From Planktothricoides sp. SR001 (lineage in GTDB: Bacteria; Cyanobacteriota; Cyanobacteriia; Cyanobacteriales; Laspinemataceae): a stretch of 54,398 nucleotides of DNA. Where the stretch lies: positions 1 to 54,398 of the forward strand of contig NZ_LIUQ01000001.1 of the NCBI RefSeq assembly GCF_001276715.1, in the 5' to 3' direction. The notes beneath the pieces are model-generated. The model did not search any database. It was not told the DNA's origin and was given only the letters and a program-made list of their open reading frames with translations. A program made the position numbers and the translations under genes. Below, one piece after another: positions 9,729-17,064 of this stretch (position 1 is its first letter; the number at the start of each line of letters is the position of its first letter).

Positions 9729-10460
9729 TTAAATATGTAGACCACATTCGGTTTTGTCACTGTCACGCCAACGACCAGCCCGTTCGTGTTCCCCATGTGC
9801 CACAGGAGTGGTCAAGGGTTCATCACCAATGCTGGCATAACCTTGGTCGTGAAGTACATTGTAAGGCACCCCATAGTCAAATACATATTTCCAGGTTTCT
9901 TTGCGCGTCCAGCAAGCCAGGGGGTTAATTTTTAGACGACCGTGCTTGTCGATTTCAAAGATCGGAATTTCTGCACGAGTTGAGGCTTGATCTCGGCGCC
10001 GACCATTAATCCAAGCTTTTACATTTAATTCATCCATTGCCCGCTGGAACGGTTCGACCTTGGTCAATACATGGAACTGATGAATATCCTTCTGCCACAG
10101 GGCATAGCCGTGCTGATGAGCAAATTCATCGCGATCGCTGGCTTCTCGGTTCTTGTAAATATAAAGGTCTAAATTATAGTGGGCTTTGGATTTTGCCACT
10201 AAATCTAAAGTTTCTTGAAAATGGTGCAGGGTATCGACAAATATGACTGGCACCGGGGGGTTGGGTTGCAGGTCACGGTAAAGCATATCCATGATTACCA
10301 TGCCAGTGACACCAAAAGCAGTGCTTTGCACCAGTCCTTGTCTCATATTGTTGATGCACCAAGCGAGAATTTCGCGGGGATGAGCGCCTTCAAATCTTTG
10401 GTTGAGCTCATCGAGGTCAAAACTGATGGGTTGAACTGGTGCTTTTAGGGTGTGAACCAT
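9729..10460 (-). CDS. cysH: Phosphoadenylyl-sulfate reductase CysH
   Basis: This enzyme reduces PAPS to sulfite with thioredoxin, a step of assimilatory sulfate reduction. The 243-residue protein shows STAFGVTGMVIMDM near the N-terminus, PVIFVDTLHHFQET, WINGRRRDQASTR and the C-terminal ECGLH with the catalytic cysteine. It lacks the cysteine pairs that bind the iron-sulfur cluster in APS reductases, which points to PAPS as substrate. The start is ATG 10460 (MVHTLKAPVQ); an in-frame ATG at 10523 would add 21 residues and cannot be excluded. It is monocistronic. Confidence 0.92.
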   Translation of the reverse strand: MVHTLKAPVQPISFDLDELNQRFEGAHPREILAWCINNMRQGLVQSTAFGVTGMVIMDMLYRDLQPNPPVPVIFVDTLHHFQETLDLVAKSKAHYNLDLYIYKNREASDRDEFAHQHGYALWQKDIHQFHVLTKVEPFQRAMDELNVKAWINGRRRDQASTRAEIPIFEIDKHGRLKINPLACWTRKETWKYVFDYGVPYNVLHDQGYASIGDEPLTTPVAHGEHERAGRWRDSDKTECGLHI

Positions 10461-10624
10461 GTGACGCTGTTTTTTATAACCTTGGTGTATATTCACTAAA
10501 CCAAATAGTATCAGATTTGTCAATCAAATACACACATAACTCGATCGAGAATGCGGATTTTTTGTATATTTTTGTAAATGTCTAATTACCAATATTTAAT
10601 TATATAAGTATAATTAGTTGGTAA

Positions 10625-10660
10625 GTTATTCCTCAGTTATTCCTCAGTTATTCCTCAGTT
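10625..10660. repeat. 11-bp tandem repeat in a promoter region
   Basis: Three units of GTTATTCCTCA lie between the divergent cysH and glutaredoxin-like genes. They may be only a slippage product, but the position would allow an effect on either promoter. Confidence 0.75.
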
Positions 10661-10728
10661 AAAAAGCCCGATCGTGATCGCCTGGACTGGGATAAAATCA
10701 GGAAAATCAAGGGTTTGAGAGGCAATTC

Positions 10729-10995
10729 ATGGAATTAATTTTTTACACAAAAGCAGGTTGTCACCTGTGCGAAGACTTGCAGCAAAAGCTAAAACAAGTT
10801 AAAGGGATAGATTTTGAGTTAGAAATGCGAGACATTACGACTCGTAAGGATTGGTTTACTGCTTATCAATATGAAATCCCGGTCTTAATCAAACAGACCA
10901 ATACGGGAGAGGAACTGCTGCCGCGACTTTCCCCAAAAGCCACAGTAGAAGATTTGACACTTATGTTAAAGAAATTTTTTCCCAGTAATATTTAA
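10729..10995 (+). CDS. Glutaredoxin-like protein (DUF836 type)
   Basis: A small thioredoxin-fold protein of 88 residues. The CHLC redox motif is at residues 11-14 (FYTKAGCHLCEDL) and the cis-proline at YEIPVL near residue 63, both as in glutaredoxin-like DUF836 proteins. A role in thiol-disulfide exchange is likely; the partner is unknown. It diverges from cysH, which also needs thiol reductant, but co-regulation is only a possibility. GAGAGG lies 8-13 bases before the ATG. Confidence 0.85.
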   Translation: MELIFYTKAGCHLCEDLQQKLKQVKGIDFELEMRDITTRKDWFTAYQYEIPVLIKQTNTGEELLPRLSPKATVEDLTLMLKKFFPSNI

Positions 10996-11052
10996 GCGTA
11001 ATATTTCCGAGTTTTGAAATCGGCAATTTCTACTACCACCTCTATTTCTAAC

Positions 11053-11081
11053 GTAGGGTGGGCAAAACATTGCCCACCCTT
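11053..11081. repeat. GTAGGGTGGGC palindrome, single copy
   Basis: GTAGGGTGGGCAAAACATTG followed by CCCACCCT forms a hairpin of the same family as at 8130-8264. It lies shortly after the glutaredoxin-like gene and could serve as its terminator. Confidence 0.75.
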
Positions 11082-11193
11082 ATAGTTGGTTGAATTAAGA
11101 TTGATACAATTCTGAGGGGGCGCAAGCATTGATCCCCTACGAATTTTTTATTTCGGTATTATCCAGCAAAATCATGCTTTAATTATGCTTTAA

Positions 11194-11412
11194 TTATGCT
11201 TGAAAAATTTGGGCTGCGGTTAATTGTAATTCTGTAAAAACCAAAAAATCGATGATTTTATCATCGTGAAATTGCTTAACTTCGTACTCCCCATCAACCA
11301 TAGTATAAACGGAAATAGTCGTAATTTTAGCATCACCAATAAAGCGGCCACCACCTAAACCAAAATAGCCTAAAATCCAGTATTTTCGTATCCCCATTAA
11401 TTCATAATATCC
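11194..11412 (-). pseudogene. C-terminal remnant of a Uma2-family gene
   Basis: The frame ends with GIRKYWILGYFGLGGGRFIG, then TISVYTMVDGEYEVKQF and FTELQLTAAQIF. These match the last third of Uma2 (DUF820) proteins, a PD-(D/E)XK nuclease-like family abundant in cyanobacteria. The N-terminal two thirds, with most catalytic residues, are missing. A normal member has about 180-200 residues. The upstream part of the open frame (to 11487) runs into a palindromic repeat, so it is not original coding sequence. Confidence 0.7.
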
Positions 11413-11473
11413 CAATCTTTTCAGATAATAATACCATTTACAAAAATTCATACAACAGCCCTTAACATTCTTC

Positions 11474-11532
11474 GGGTGGGCAGGCATATTTTACCCACCC
11501 TACCAGATATGATCGTGGAATGCCTGCCCACC
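11474..11532. repeat. Longer GGGTGGGCAGGCA hairpin
   Basis: GGTGGGCAGGCA near 11475 pairs with TGCCTGCCCACC ending near 11532, and a nested ACCCACCC lies between them. It is related to the palindromes at 8130-8264 and abuts the truncated end of the Uma2 remnant. Confidence 0.65.
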
Positions 11533-11654
11533 TTACAATATAAATACTTATTGTTGCATAATTTTTTGTAAATGGTATTATTTTGGGGCTACAGCCGCCT
11601 GATTTGCGAGAATATACAGGTTTGGGGGTGATTTAGTCGTTGGCGATCGCGTAA

Positions 11655-11719
11655 AGAAACCGGGTTTCTATCAGCATCTCTGTTTTTCCGCAAAGATTTG
11701 CGAAAGAAACCCGGTTTCT
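11655..11719. repeat. 65-bp dispersed repeat with inverted ends (copy 1)
   Basis: It begins AGAAACCGGGTTTCT and ends AGAAACCCGGTTTCT, with a core close to CAGCATCTCTGTTTTTCCGC. Copies of exactly the same length follow at 12616-12680, 12722-12786, 13647-13711 and 13731-13795. The remaining sequence of 11421-11844 has no gene. Confidence 0.9.
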
Positions 11720-11844
11720 CAGTTGCGGGGATGAGGTAAAATAGGGTGACTATCCTGAACCAACGGCTATGGATGAACAACAGCATCAGGCGGATGTAGC
11801 CTAGTGATTAATGAATGTCTTTCAAAAGGATGAGGTGATGATAG

Positions 11845-12105
11845 ATGCAAGCTATTAATATACAAATTCCCATCGAATTAATTGAGCAAGGTGAGACGGC
11901 AGTTTTGGAACAAATTGCCATGCAGCTTTATGAAAACAATATATTTACGTTTGGGCAAGCACGTCGTTTGTTGAATTATTCCGTGTGGGAATTTCAAAAA
12001 CTGTTGGGAGAAAATCATATCGATCGCCAATACGATAAAAATGATTTAGCAGAGGATATAGAAGAAATTAAATCAGGATTGTGGGATAGTGAAAATCATT
12101 TGTAA
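11845..12105 (+). CDS. UPF0175-family antitoxin
   Basis: The 86-residue protein (IQIPIELIEQGETAVLEQIA near the start, FTFGQARRLLNYSVWEFQKL in the middle) has the shape of UPF0175 proteins, small DNA-binding antitoxins with a helix-turn-helix-like second half. It overlaps the DUF3368 PIN-like toxin gene by 17 bases, the usual arrangement of this pair in cyanobacteria. GAGGTG lies about 9 bases before the ATG. It is expected to neutralise the toxin and repress the operon. Confidence 0.85.
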   Translation: MQAINIQIPIELIEQGETAVLEQIAMQLYENNIFTFGQARRLLNYSVWEFQKLLGENHIDRQYDKNDLAEDIEEIKSGLWDSENHL

Positions 12106-12598
12106 TGCTACACCGTTGATTAACTTTGCCAGTATTGGTCGCTTAGATATCTTAAAATCTCTGTTTACTGAGATAGTCATTCCCAAAGCGGTTTACTCGG
12201 AAACCGTTGAATCAGGATTTCCTAACTCTGAAACCATTGTTAATGGGATTAAAGCAGGTTGGCTTAAAGTTAAGCTAGTGGAGGAGATGTCAGAATCGAT
12301 CTCTTTAGAATTAGATGCTGGAGAAAGGGAGGCGATCGCTTTAGCACTGAGTGAACAAAAAGCCAGGGTTGTATTGGATGAAAGAAGAGCCAGAAAAGTG
12401 GCGCAAGAGTTAGGATTAAATGTAATTGGCACTTTAGGAATTTTGATTTTAGGGAAACAAAACCGGATTATCCCCCAGGTTAAACCCCTGTTAGATGCAA
12501 TGATGACAGAAGCCCAATACTGGGTTAATGAATCTCTGTATTATGATGTTTTGCAAGCGGTTTCTGAGGATGAAACTGAGAGGCTAAACAATTTATGA
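12089..12598 (+). CDS. DUF3368 PIN-like toxin
   Basis: The 169-residue protein opens with IICNATPLINFASIGRLDIL and contains LDAGEREAIALALSE, VVLDERRARKVAQELGL and VIGTLGILILGK. These are the marks of DUF3368, a PIN-domain branch expected to cleave RNA. The first acidic residue typical of PIN (D in VxDAS) is replaced by N here (CNATPL), as in many DUF3368 members, while later acidic residues (LDAGE, LDERRAR) remain. Translation starts at GTG 12089 inside the antitoxin gene, suggesting coupling. The pair appears intact. Confidence 0.85.
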   Translation: MKIICNATPLINFASIGRLDILKSLFTEIVIPKAVYSETVESGFPNSETIVNGIKAGWLKVKLVEEMSESISLELDAGEREAIALALSEQKARVVLDERRARKVAQELGLNVIGTLGILILGKQNRIIPQVKPLLDAMMTEAQYWVNESLYYDVLQAVSEDETERLNNL

Positions 12599-12615
12599 AT
12601 TTTGGGTTTGGGGAA

Positions 12616-12680
12616 AGAAACCGGGTTTTTAGCAGTATCTCTGTTTGTTTACCAAAATTTAAGAAAGAAACCCGGTTTCT
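12616..12680. repeat. 65-bp dispersed repeat (copy 2)
   Basis: Starts AGAAACCGGGTTTTT and ends AGAAACCCGGTTTCT. The core is CAGTATCTCTGTTTGTTTAC. It lies directly after the DUF3368 toxin stop. Confidence 0.9.
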
Positions 12681-12721
12681 GGGAGGTTTATGGGAGGTTT
12701 CTGAGTCTCGGTGGGGGGTAA

Positions 12722-12786
12722 AGAAACCGGGTTTCTACCAGCATCTCTGTTTCTCAGCAAAGGTTTAGGAAAGAAACCCGGTTTCT
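12722..12786. repeat. 65-bp dispersed repeat (copy 3)
   Basis: Starts AGAAACCGGGTTTCT and ends AGAAACCCGGTTTCT. It is 106 bp downstream of copy 2 in the same orientation, just before the vapB-like remnant. Confidence 0.9.
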
Positions 12787-12850
12787 GGGATGCGGGGCTG
12801 AGATGCGGGGATGGGGTAAAATGGGAATGCTATCCTGAAGTTGTTGCACC

Positions 12851-13056
12851 ATGCTAACCACGGAAACTGAAATCTTAGCTATCCTTCGCAATCTACCCCA
12901 ACCCGCCCTGGAAAAAGCTAAAATATTATTAGACTTTTTAGCTTGGCGGTATCAAAATACCTCGCCCAAAGGAGCAAAATCGCCAGTTTGCGGGGAAAAG
13001 CCACAGGTGATATAACCACTGATGAGATTCTGAATTTAACGCGGGGTGAGGAATGA
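12851..13056 (+). pseudogene. Frameshifted antitoxin gene of a VapBC-type pair
   Basis: It reads MLTTETEILAILRNLPQPAL and continues through LLDFLAWRYQN, then loses frame near 12976 (GCAAAATCGCC). Shifting one base restores KIASLRGKATGDITTDEI, ending LNLTRGEE and TGA. The end is typical of small cyanobacterial antitoxins that precede PIN toxins. A single base change at an A run would explain the break. Confidence 0.7.
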
Positions 13057-13133
13057 CGAATTTCCTCGTGGATAGTAATATGATTCTGGATAGGGTAAGG
13101 GAAGATTACCGGGCTATCCCATATCAAAATTAA
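13053..13133 (+). pseudogene. Truncated VapC PIN toxin
   Basis: An ATG overlapping the antitoxin stop (ATGA) opens MTNFLVDSNMILDRV, the classic VapC start with its first catalytic aspartate, but the frame ends after 26 residues instead of about 130. Nothing further of the PIN domain was found before the next operon, so the toxin is dead. Confidence 0.7.
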
Positions 13134-13174
13134 CTCGGCTGTACCTTGAACTCAATTACTCAGGAAAAAAGGTG

Positions 13175-13363
13175 ATGAAAGGGATTCAATTTGTTGTGAA
13201 TGAAGCTGGAGAAAAACAGGCTGTATTAATTGATTTGGCTGAGTGGGGTGAGCTATGGGAAGATTTCTATGATGTGTTGGTGGCTCATACTCGTGAGCAT
13301 GAGGAAGAGGTGTCTTGGGAGGAGTTAAAACAAGAAATCCAGGCAGAAGCTTATGGCAAATGA
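13175..13363 (+). CDS. RelB/Phd-like antitoxin
   Basis: The short acidic 62-residue protein (VVNEAGEKQAVLIDLAEWGE, then a helical acidic tail) lies directly upstream of, and overlaps by 11 bases, a RelE-family toxin gene. Composition, size and position are those of type II antitoxins that bind DNA through the N-terminus and toxin through the C-terminal helix. ATG 13175 was preferred over GTG 13172. An AGG lies about 10 bases upstream of the start. Confidence 0.8.
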   Translation: MKGIQFVVNEAGEKQAVLIDLAEWGELWEDFYDVLVAHTREHEEEVSWEELKQEIQAEAYGK

Positions 13364-13622
13364 AGGGTATGCTGTCCGGTTTAAGAAGTCGGCGGCTAAG
13401 GAACTGCGATCGCTTGATATCAATCTCCAGTTAGACATTGGGGAGGCGATCGATAGCCTGAGTTTTGACCCCCGTCCGCCCGGAGTGGTAAAATTGAAGG
13501 GGGACGATAATCTCTATCGAATTCGCATCGGTGATTATCGTGTAGTTTATGAAATTGATGATTCCGAAAGGGTGGTTCGGATTGTGCGCGTCAAGCATCG
13601 TCGGGATGTCTATCGGAGTTGA
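13353..13622 (+). CDS. RelE/ParE-family toxin
   Basis: The 89-residue protein has the RelE layout: YAVRFKKSAAKELRSL at the start, SFDPRPPGVVKLKGDDNLYR in the middle and IRIGDYRVVYEI with VRVKHRRDVYR at the end. The conserved RIGDYRVVY and KHRRDVY stretches belong to the RelE group that cuts mRNA on the ribosome. The pair with the upstream antitoxin looks complete. Confidence 0.88.
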   Translation: MANEGYAVRFKKSAAKELRSLDINLQLDIGEAIDSLSFDPRPPGVVKLKGDDNLYRIRIGDYRVVYEIDDSERVVRIVRVKHRRDVYRS

Positions 13623-13646
13623 TTTAAGGATGCCGAATGGGGGCAA

Positions 13647-13795
13647 AGAAACCGGGTTTCTAGCAGCATTTCTGTTTTTCCGCAAAGATTTGGGAAAGAA
13701 ACCCGGTTTCTGAGTCTGGGGTGGGGGCAAAGAAACCGGGTTTTTAGCAGCATTTCTGTTTTTCCGCAAAGATTTTCCAAAGAAACCCGGTTTCT
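13647..13795. repeat. Two 65-bp dispersed repeats (copies 4 and 5)
   Basis: Copies at 13647-13711 and 13731-13795 are separated by 19 bp. Both share the core CAGCATTTCTGTTTTTCCGC. They lie between the relE stop and murE. Confidence 0.9.
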
Positions 13796-13888
13796 GAGTC
13801 TGGGGTTAACTAGGCAATCCAGATATTTGTGGATAAAATCTGTAACTATTCATTTGTAACAGCCCGATCGCTGTGAGGAGTAAGAAAA

Positions 13889-15412
13889 ATGAAGTTACGC
13901 GATTTGTTAGCCCAGGTATCGAATATTTCCCATCAGCCTGCTGAGGCGGTTTTGGATCGAGAAGTGACGGGTTTAAGTACCAACTCCCATGCTTGTAAGC
14001 CGGGAGACTTGTTTATTGGGATGCCAGGAACACGAGTGGATGGGGGGACGTTTTGGCCGTCAGCGATCGCTTCTGGGGCGGTTGCGGCAGTCATTACCCA
14101 GGAAGCCGCCCAAAAACAACCCCCAGAAACCGCCACGGATCCGGTGATTTCGGTGACGGATATGACCCAAACTTGTGCTGATTTGGCGGCGGCTTTTTAT
14201 GGCTATCCGGCAAAACAGTTGTCTATGGTGGGGGTGACGGGGACTAATGGCAAAACCACCACGACTCATTTAATTGAATATTTGCTGAATCAATATCCCG
14301 TCGCTTTGCTGGGAACTCTTTACACTCGCTGGCCTGGATTTTCCCAAGTGGCGGTGCATACGACTCCGTTTAGTGTGGAATTGCAAGAACAACTATCCGC
14401 AGCAGTGAAAGCGGGGGCAAAGTTTGCGGTGATGGAGGTGAGTTCTCACTCGTTGGACCAGGGACGAGTTCTCGGTTGTGGGTTTGAAGTGGCGGTGTTT
14501 ACCAATTTGACTCAGGATCACTTGGATTACCATAAGACGATGGAGGACTATTTTGAGGCAAAGGCCCTGCTGTTTAGCGATCGCTATCTCCAAGGTCGGG
14601 CGGTAATTAATATTGATGATGACTATGGGAAACGGTTGTGCGTTCGCGATAGCGTTGCGGAGCAATATCGCTTACCGAAAGAAAAATATTGGACTTATAG
14701 CATCGAAGATAGTAGCGCGGACTTGTGGACTGCTGACGTAACCTACAGTCCATCCGGTGTTACAGGCATTTTACATACTCCCGTTGGTAATGCGGATTTC
14801 TCCTTGCCGTTAGTGGGTAAATATAATGTGTCCAATATGTTGGCGGCAGTAGGGGCAGCTTTACATTTAGGTTTGGAATTGTCGGAAATTGTGGCGGCAT
14901 TACCCAACTTTACCGGAGTCCCCGGACGCATGGAAAAAGTGCAAATTACCCCGGATCAAGATTTAACGGTAATTGTGGACTATGCCCATACTCCTGATAG
15001 TTTGGAAAATGTCCTCAAAGCTACCCGTCCCTTTGTGTCCGGTGATTTAATTTGTGTGTTTGGTTGCGGGGGCGATCGCGATCGCACCAAACGGCCTTTA
15101 ATGGGAGGAATTGCTGCCCGTCTTTCTGATAAAGCGGTGGTGACTTCCGACAATCCTCGGACCGAAGATCCAGAGAAAATTTTAGAAGATATCCTAGCAG
15201 GAATTGATCCAGAAACTTCACCTCTAGTAATCTGCGATCGGGCCGAGGCCATTCGTCGGGCAATTATGGAAGCAAAACCCGGTGATGGCATCGTAATTGC
15301 TGGAAAAGGGCACGAAGATTATCAAATTTTGGGCACGGAAAAAATCCATTTTGACGATCGCGAACAAGCCCGGGCAGCCTTAGAGGAAAAGTTGGCTTTG
15401 GTTAGCGAGTAA
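13889..15412 (+). CDS. murE: UDP-MurNAc-tripeptide synthetase MurE
   Basis: Mur ligase that adds the third residue to UDP-MurNAc-L-Ala-D-Glu in peptidoglycan synthesis. The 507-residue protein shows GVTGTNGKTTTTHLIEYLL (ATP loop, about residue 115), TNLTQDHLDYH, DYAHTPDSLENVL, and DNPRTEDP near residue 420. DNPR is the signature for meso-diaminopimelate as substrate. AGKGHEDYQ is near the end. Residues 251-261 (CVRDSVAEQYR) are an extra piece coded by a dispersed repeat at 14640-14671, placed in a region that varies in length among homologues between INIDDDYG and YWTYS. GAGGAG lies about 10 bases before the ATG. Confidence 0.95.
   Translation: MKLRDLLAQVSNISHQPAEAVLDREVTGLSTNSHACKPGDLFIGMPGTRVDGGTFWPSAIASGAVAAVITQEAAQKQPPETATDPVISVTDMTQTCADLAAAFYGYPAKQLSMVGVTGTNGKTTTTHLIEYLLNQYPVALLGTLYTRWPGFSQVAVHTTPFSVELQEQLSAAVKAGAKFAVMEVSSHSLDQGRVLGCGFEVAVFTNLTQDHLDYHKTMEDYFEAKALLFSDRYLQGRAVINIDDDYGKRLCVRDSVAEQYRLPKEKYWTYSIEDSSADLWTADVTYSPSGVTGILHTPVGNADFSLPLVGKYNVSNMLAAVGAALHLGLELSEIVAALPNFTGVPGRMEKVQITPDQDLTVIVDYAHTPDSLENVLKATRPFVSGDLICVFGCGGDRDRTKRPLMGGIAARLSDKAVVTSDNPRTEDPEKILEDILAGIDPETSPLVICDRAEAIRRAIMEAKPGDGIVIAGKGHEDYQILGTEKIHFDDREQARAALEEKLALVSE
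14640..14671. repeat. 32-bp palindromic repeat inside murE
   Basis: GCGTTCGCGATAGCGTTGCG followed by GAGCAATATCGC. The same 32 bases, reversed, occur inside the histidine kinase gene at 22335-22366. A 30-bp relative lies in xisI at 53791-53820. In murE it stays in frame and codes VRDSVAEQYR. Confidence 0.9.
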
Positions 15413-15429
15413 TCAGCGATTTTTTGCGA

Positions 15430-15488
15430 ACCACAAAGACACAAAGGACACAAAGATATGCCCTCCGTGTTCTCTGTGTCTCTGTGGT
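15430..15488. repeat. 59-bp ACCACAAAGACAC inverted repeat
   Basis: Starts ACCACAAAGACACAAAGGAC and ends TCTGTGTCTCTGTGGT, so it folds into a long hairpin. An identical copy is at 20681-20739, a variant at 20959-21020, and partial copies at 20193-20223 and from 47089. Here it lies between the convergent murE and the next gene and may end transcription of both. Confidence 0.85.
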
Positions 15489-15509
15489 AAAATGTAAAAA
15501 TCCTTTAAA

Positions 15510-16088
15510 TTATTTTTCCTCCAAATGAAAAAATAACACTTGATCCCTCTCCCGAAATGATGTGTTTGTCGTACCTATAACTTGAAAATTATGGGGATTT
15601 TTGAGCCAGTAAGAATTATCTGTTTTGATTAAATTACCTTGACATACAATCGGCAGGCGTTCTTCATAAGCTTCGATCGCGAGAATATAGTCGCGATCGC
15701 TCAGTTCCGTTTCAATCTTTTCGAGGTGATTGGCTACTACCCCAAGCAAAATCACCGTCCCACTTAATCTATCTTTATGCGGTCTGAGCAGTTTAATCGG
15801 AATTGCCTCAATTACGCAATATGAATTAGTCAATTCGCTTAAAATTTCCCCTTGAAAACGGCCTTCGACTTCTTCTAATATATTCAAGATTTCTCGCATT
15901 CGGGGCAGATAATCTCCTAGGTTTTGGCGATGAGGTAGCAATATTTCAAATTCGCCGCGTTCTGGTTCAGACTTAACCCAAATTGTAGCATTTTCTAAAA
16001 AATTTTTTGCTTCCTGCCAACCGCGAGATTGTAGATAATTTGTGAGTAGATTTAGGTCTACTGTCTGGATAATTTCGCGATGATTCAT
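15510..16088 (-). CDS. Uncharacterised protein, 192 residues
   Basis: I do not recognise this protein. It is soluble, acidic and mixed alpha/beta, with LLTNYLQSRGWQEAKNFLEN near the start, WVKSEPERGEFEILLPHR and LGDYLPRMREILNILEEVEG in the middle. There is no signal peptide or membrane segment. ATG 16088 (MNHREIIQTV) was chosen: an upstream ATG at 16136 would read through sequence that, on the other strand, is a fossil of an NB-ARC gene. It is separated from the next minus-strand genes by a strong hairpin at 16211-16254, so it is probably its own transcription unit. Confidence 0.7.
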   Translation of the reverse strand: MNHREIIQTVDLNLLTNYLQSRGWQEAKNFLENATIWVKSEPERGEFEILLPHRQNLGDYLPRMREILNILEEVEGRFQGEILSELTNSYCVIEAIPIKLLRPHKDRLSGTVILLGVVANHLEKIETELSDRDYILAIEAYEERLPIVCQGNLIKTDNSYWLKNPHNFQVIGTTNTSFRERDQVLFFHLEEK

Positions 16089-16106
16089 CTTGGTTCGTAA
16101 CCTTGG

Positions 16107-16201
16107 CGATCGCCTACCCATCCACAACCGTTTCAATTAATTCCAACTCAAGCGCCTCTTGACTTAGGCAACGCGCCGAAAATATTCAATTTTTATAGAC
16201 A
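16107..16201 (+). pseudogene. Fossil fragment of a second NB-ARC gene
   Basis: The plus strand reads RSPTHPQPFQLIPTQAPLDL then GNAPKIFNFY. This closely matches the linker of the intact NB-ARC protein at 17429-18802 (RSPTHRPQPQPTQTQAHIDL then ANAPEIFNFY), and the DNA is alignable over about 90 bases. No other part of an NB-ARC gene is visible around it. Confidence 0.7.
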
Positions 16202-16210
16202 AAATGAGCA

Positions 16211-16254
16211 AATACAAGTAATAACCCGAAAATGACCGGGTTATTACTTGTATT
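16211..16254. terminator. Strong hairpin after the zinc-ribbon operon
   Basis: A perfect 17-bp inverted repeat, AATACAAGTAATAACCC (16211-16227) with its complement (16238-16254), encloses a 10-base loop. It lies just beyond the stop of the 133-residue gene and should end transcription of the minus-strand operon 17240-16272. Confidence 0.75.
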
Positions 16255-16271
16255 ATTTGGCCGCTAACTTT

Positions 16272-16673
16272 TTAAATTTCTTCCTCATATTTGCCCTTAT
16301 TTATTGCGTCTTTAGCTGAATTGTAATTTTCAATAGCAGCTTTAATTTGCTTACATTTTTCTCGGATTTGGTTTTCAGCAAAAGCTAGACTGCTGATATC
16401 TGACTCTCCATGACATTTTGCTGTAACTCCCCGCACTAAATCTCTAACGGTTAAAGTGCTGCTATCCTCCTGCCCTTTCACTGCAAAAATTACCTGATTA
16501 TCTTGGTATTGTGCTGATTTATTTGGATCAAGTCGAAAAAGAACTTTGCTCATTAGCCTGATTTTTTGACCAACCTTTTCCTCTTCTTCAGTTAAAGTTA
16601 TTTTTATTTTAGATTCGTAGTAAGTTCCACCAAATGGCCCCTTTTTTTCTTCCCGATCTACAGACAATTTCAT
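16272..16673 (-). CDS. Uncharacterised protein, 133 residues
   Basis: Not recognised. The sequence begins MKLSVDREEKKGPFGGTYYE and continues with IKITLTEEEEKVG, a beta-rich first half, then VRDLVRGVTAKCHGESDISS and a helical, charged tail. It has no signal peptide or membrane segment. It is last in a minus-strand group with the 98-residue and zinc-ribbon genes (94 bp after the former) and ends at a strong hairpin. ATG 16673 was chosen; 16688 would add five residues. The context next to an NB-ARC ATPase suggests a part in a conflict system, without direct evidence. Confidence 0.7.
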   Translation of the reverse strand: MKLSVDREEKKGPFGGTYYESKIKITLTEEEEKVGQKIRLMSKVLFRLDPNKSAQYQDNQVIFAVKGQEDSSTLTVRDLVRGVTAKCHGESDISSLAFAENQIREKCKQIKAAIENYNSAKDAINKGKYEEEI

Positions 16674-16767
16674 GGTTCTACTCCTCAAATACTGAAAAGC
16701 CGGATCTCTTATACTTTATTAATTCACCCTACGCTGACCCGGACTAAGAGCAGTAGAGCCTTTTTAG

Positions 16768-17064
16768 CTAGTTTTGGCCTGACTTGTTATTTAGCCTCTG
16801 AGTTTGAAGAAGAAGCTTAATCGCTTTCTTTGCTTCTGCATTTCCATCTTTGGCTAATTCTTCTAACTCGGTAAAAGTGCTATCTTTCACACCGCCAGGG
16901 TATTCATATTGAATTTTGGAGAGTTGATAATCTATTTTAGTGTGACGCAACTGCTCCCAGGTGTAGTTGCCTCCGTACTTATTGATGAGTTCTTGAGCTT
17001 GTTTTCCCATAATTCCGGCTATTCCTCTGTTTATCTCTCGATTTACCCGTGCCACTTTCTCCAT
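16768..17064 (-). CDS. Uncharacterised protein, 98 residues
   Basis: Not recognised. It is a small, basic, mainly helical protein (VNREINRGIAGIMGKQAQEL, YTWEQLRHTKIDYQLSKIQY, then an alanine- and lysine-rich helix). The start overlaps the end of the zinc-ribbon gene by 22 bases, so the two are almost surely co-translated. No transmembrane segment. Confidence 0.7.
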   Translation of the reverse strand: MEKVARVNREINRGIAGIMGKQAQELINKYGGNYTWEQLRHTKIDYQLSKIQYEYPGGVKDSTFTELEELAKDGNAEAKKAIKLLLQTQRLNNKSGQN

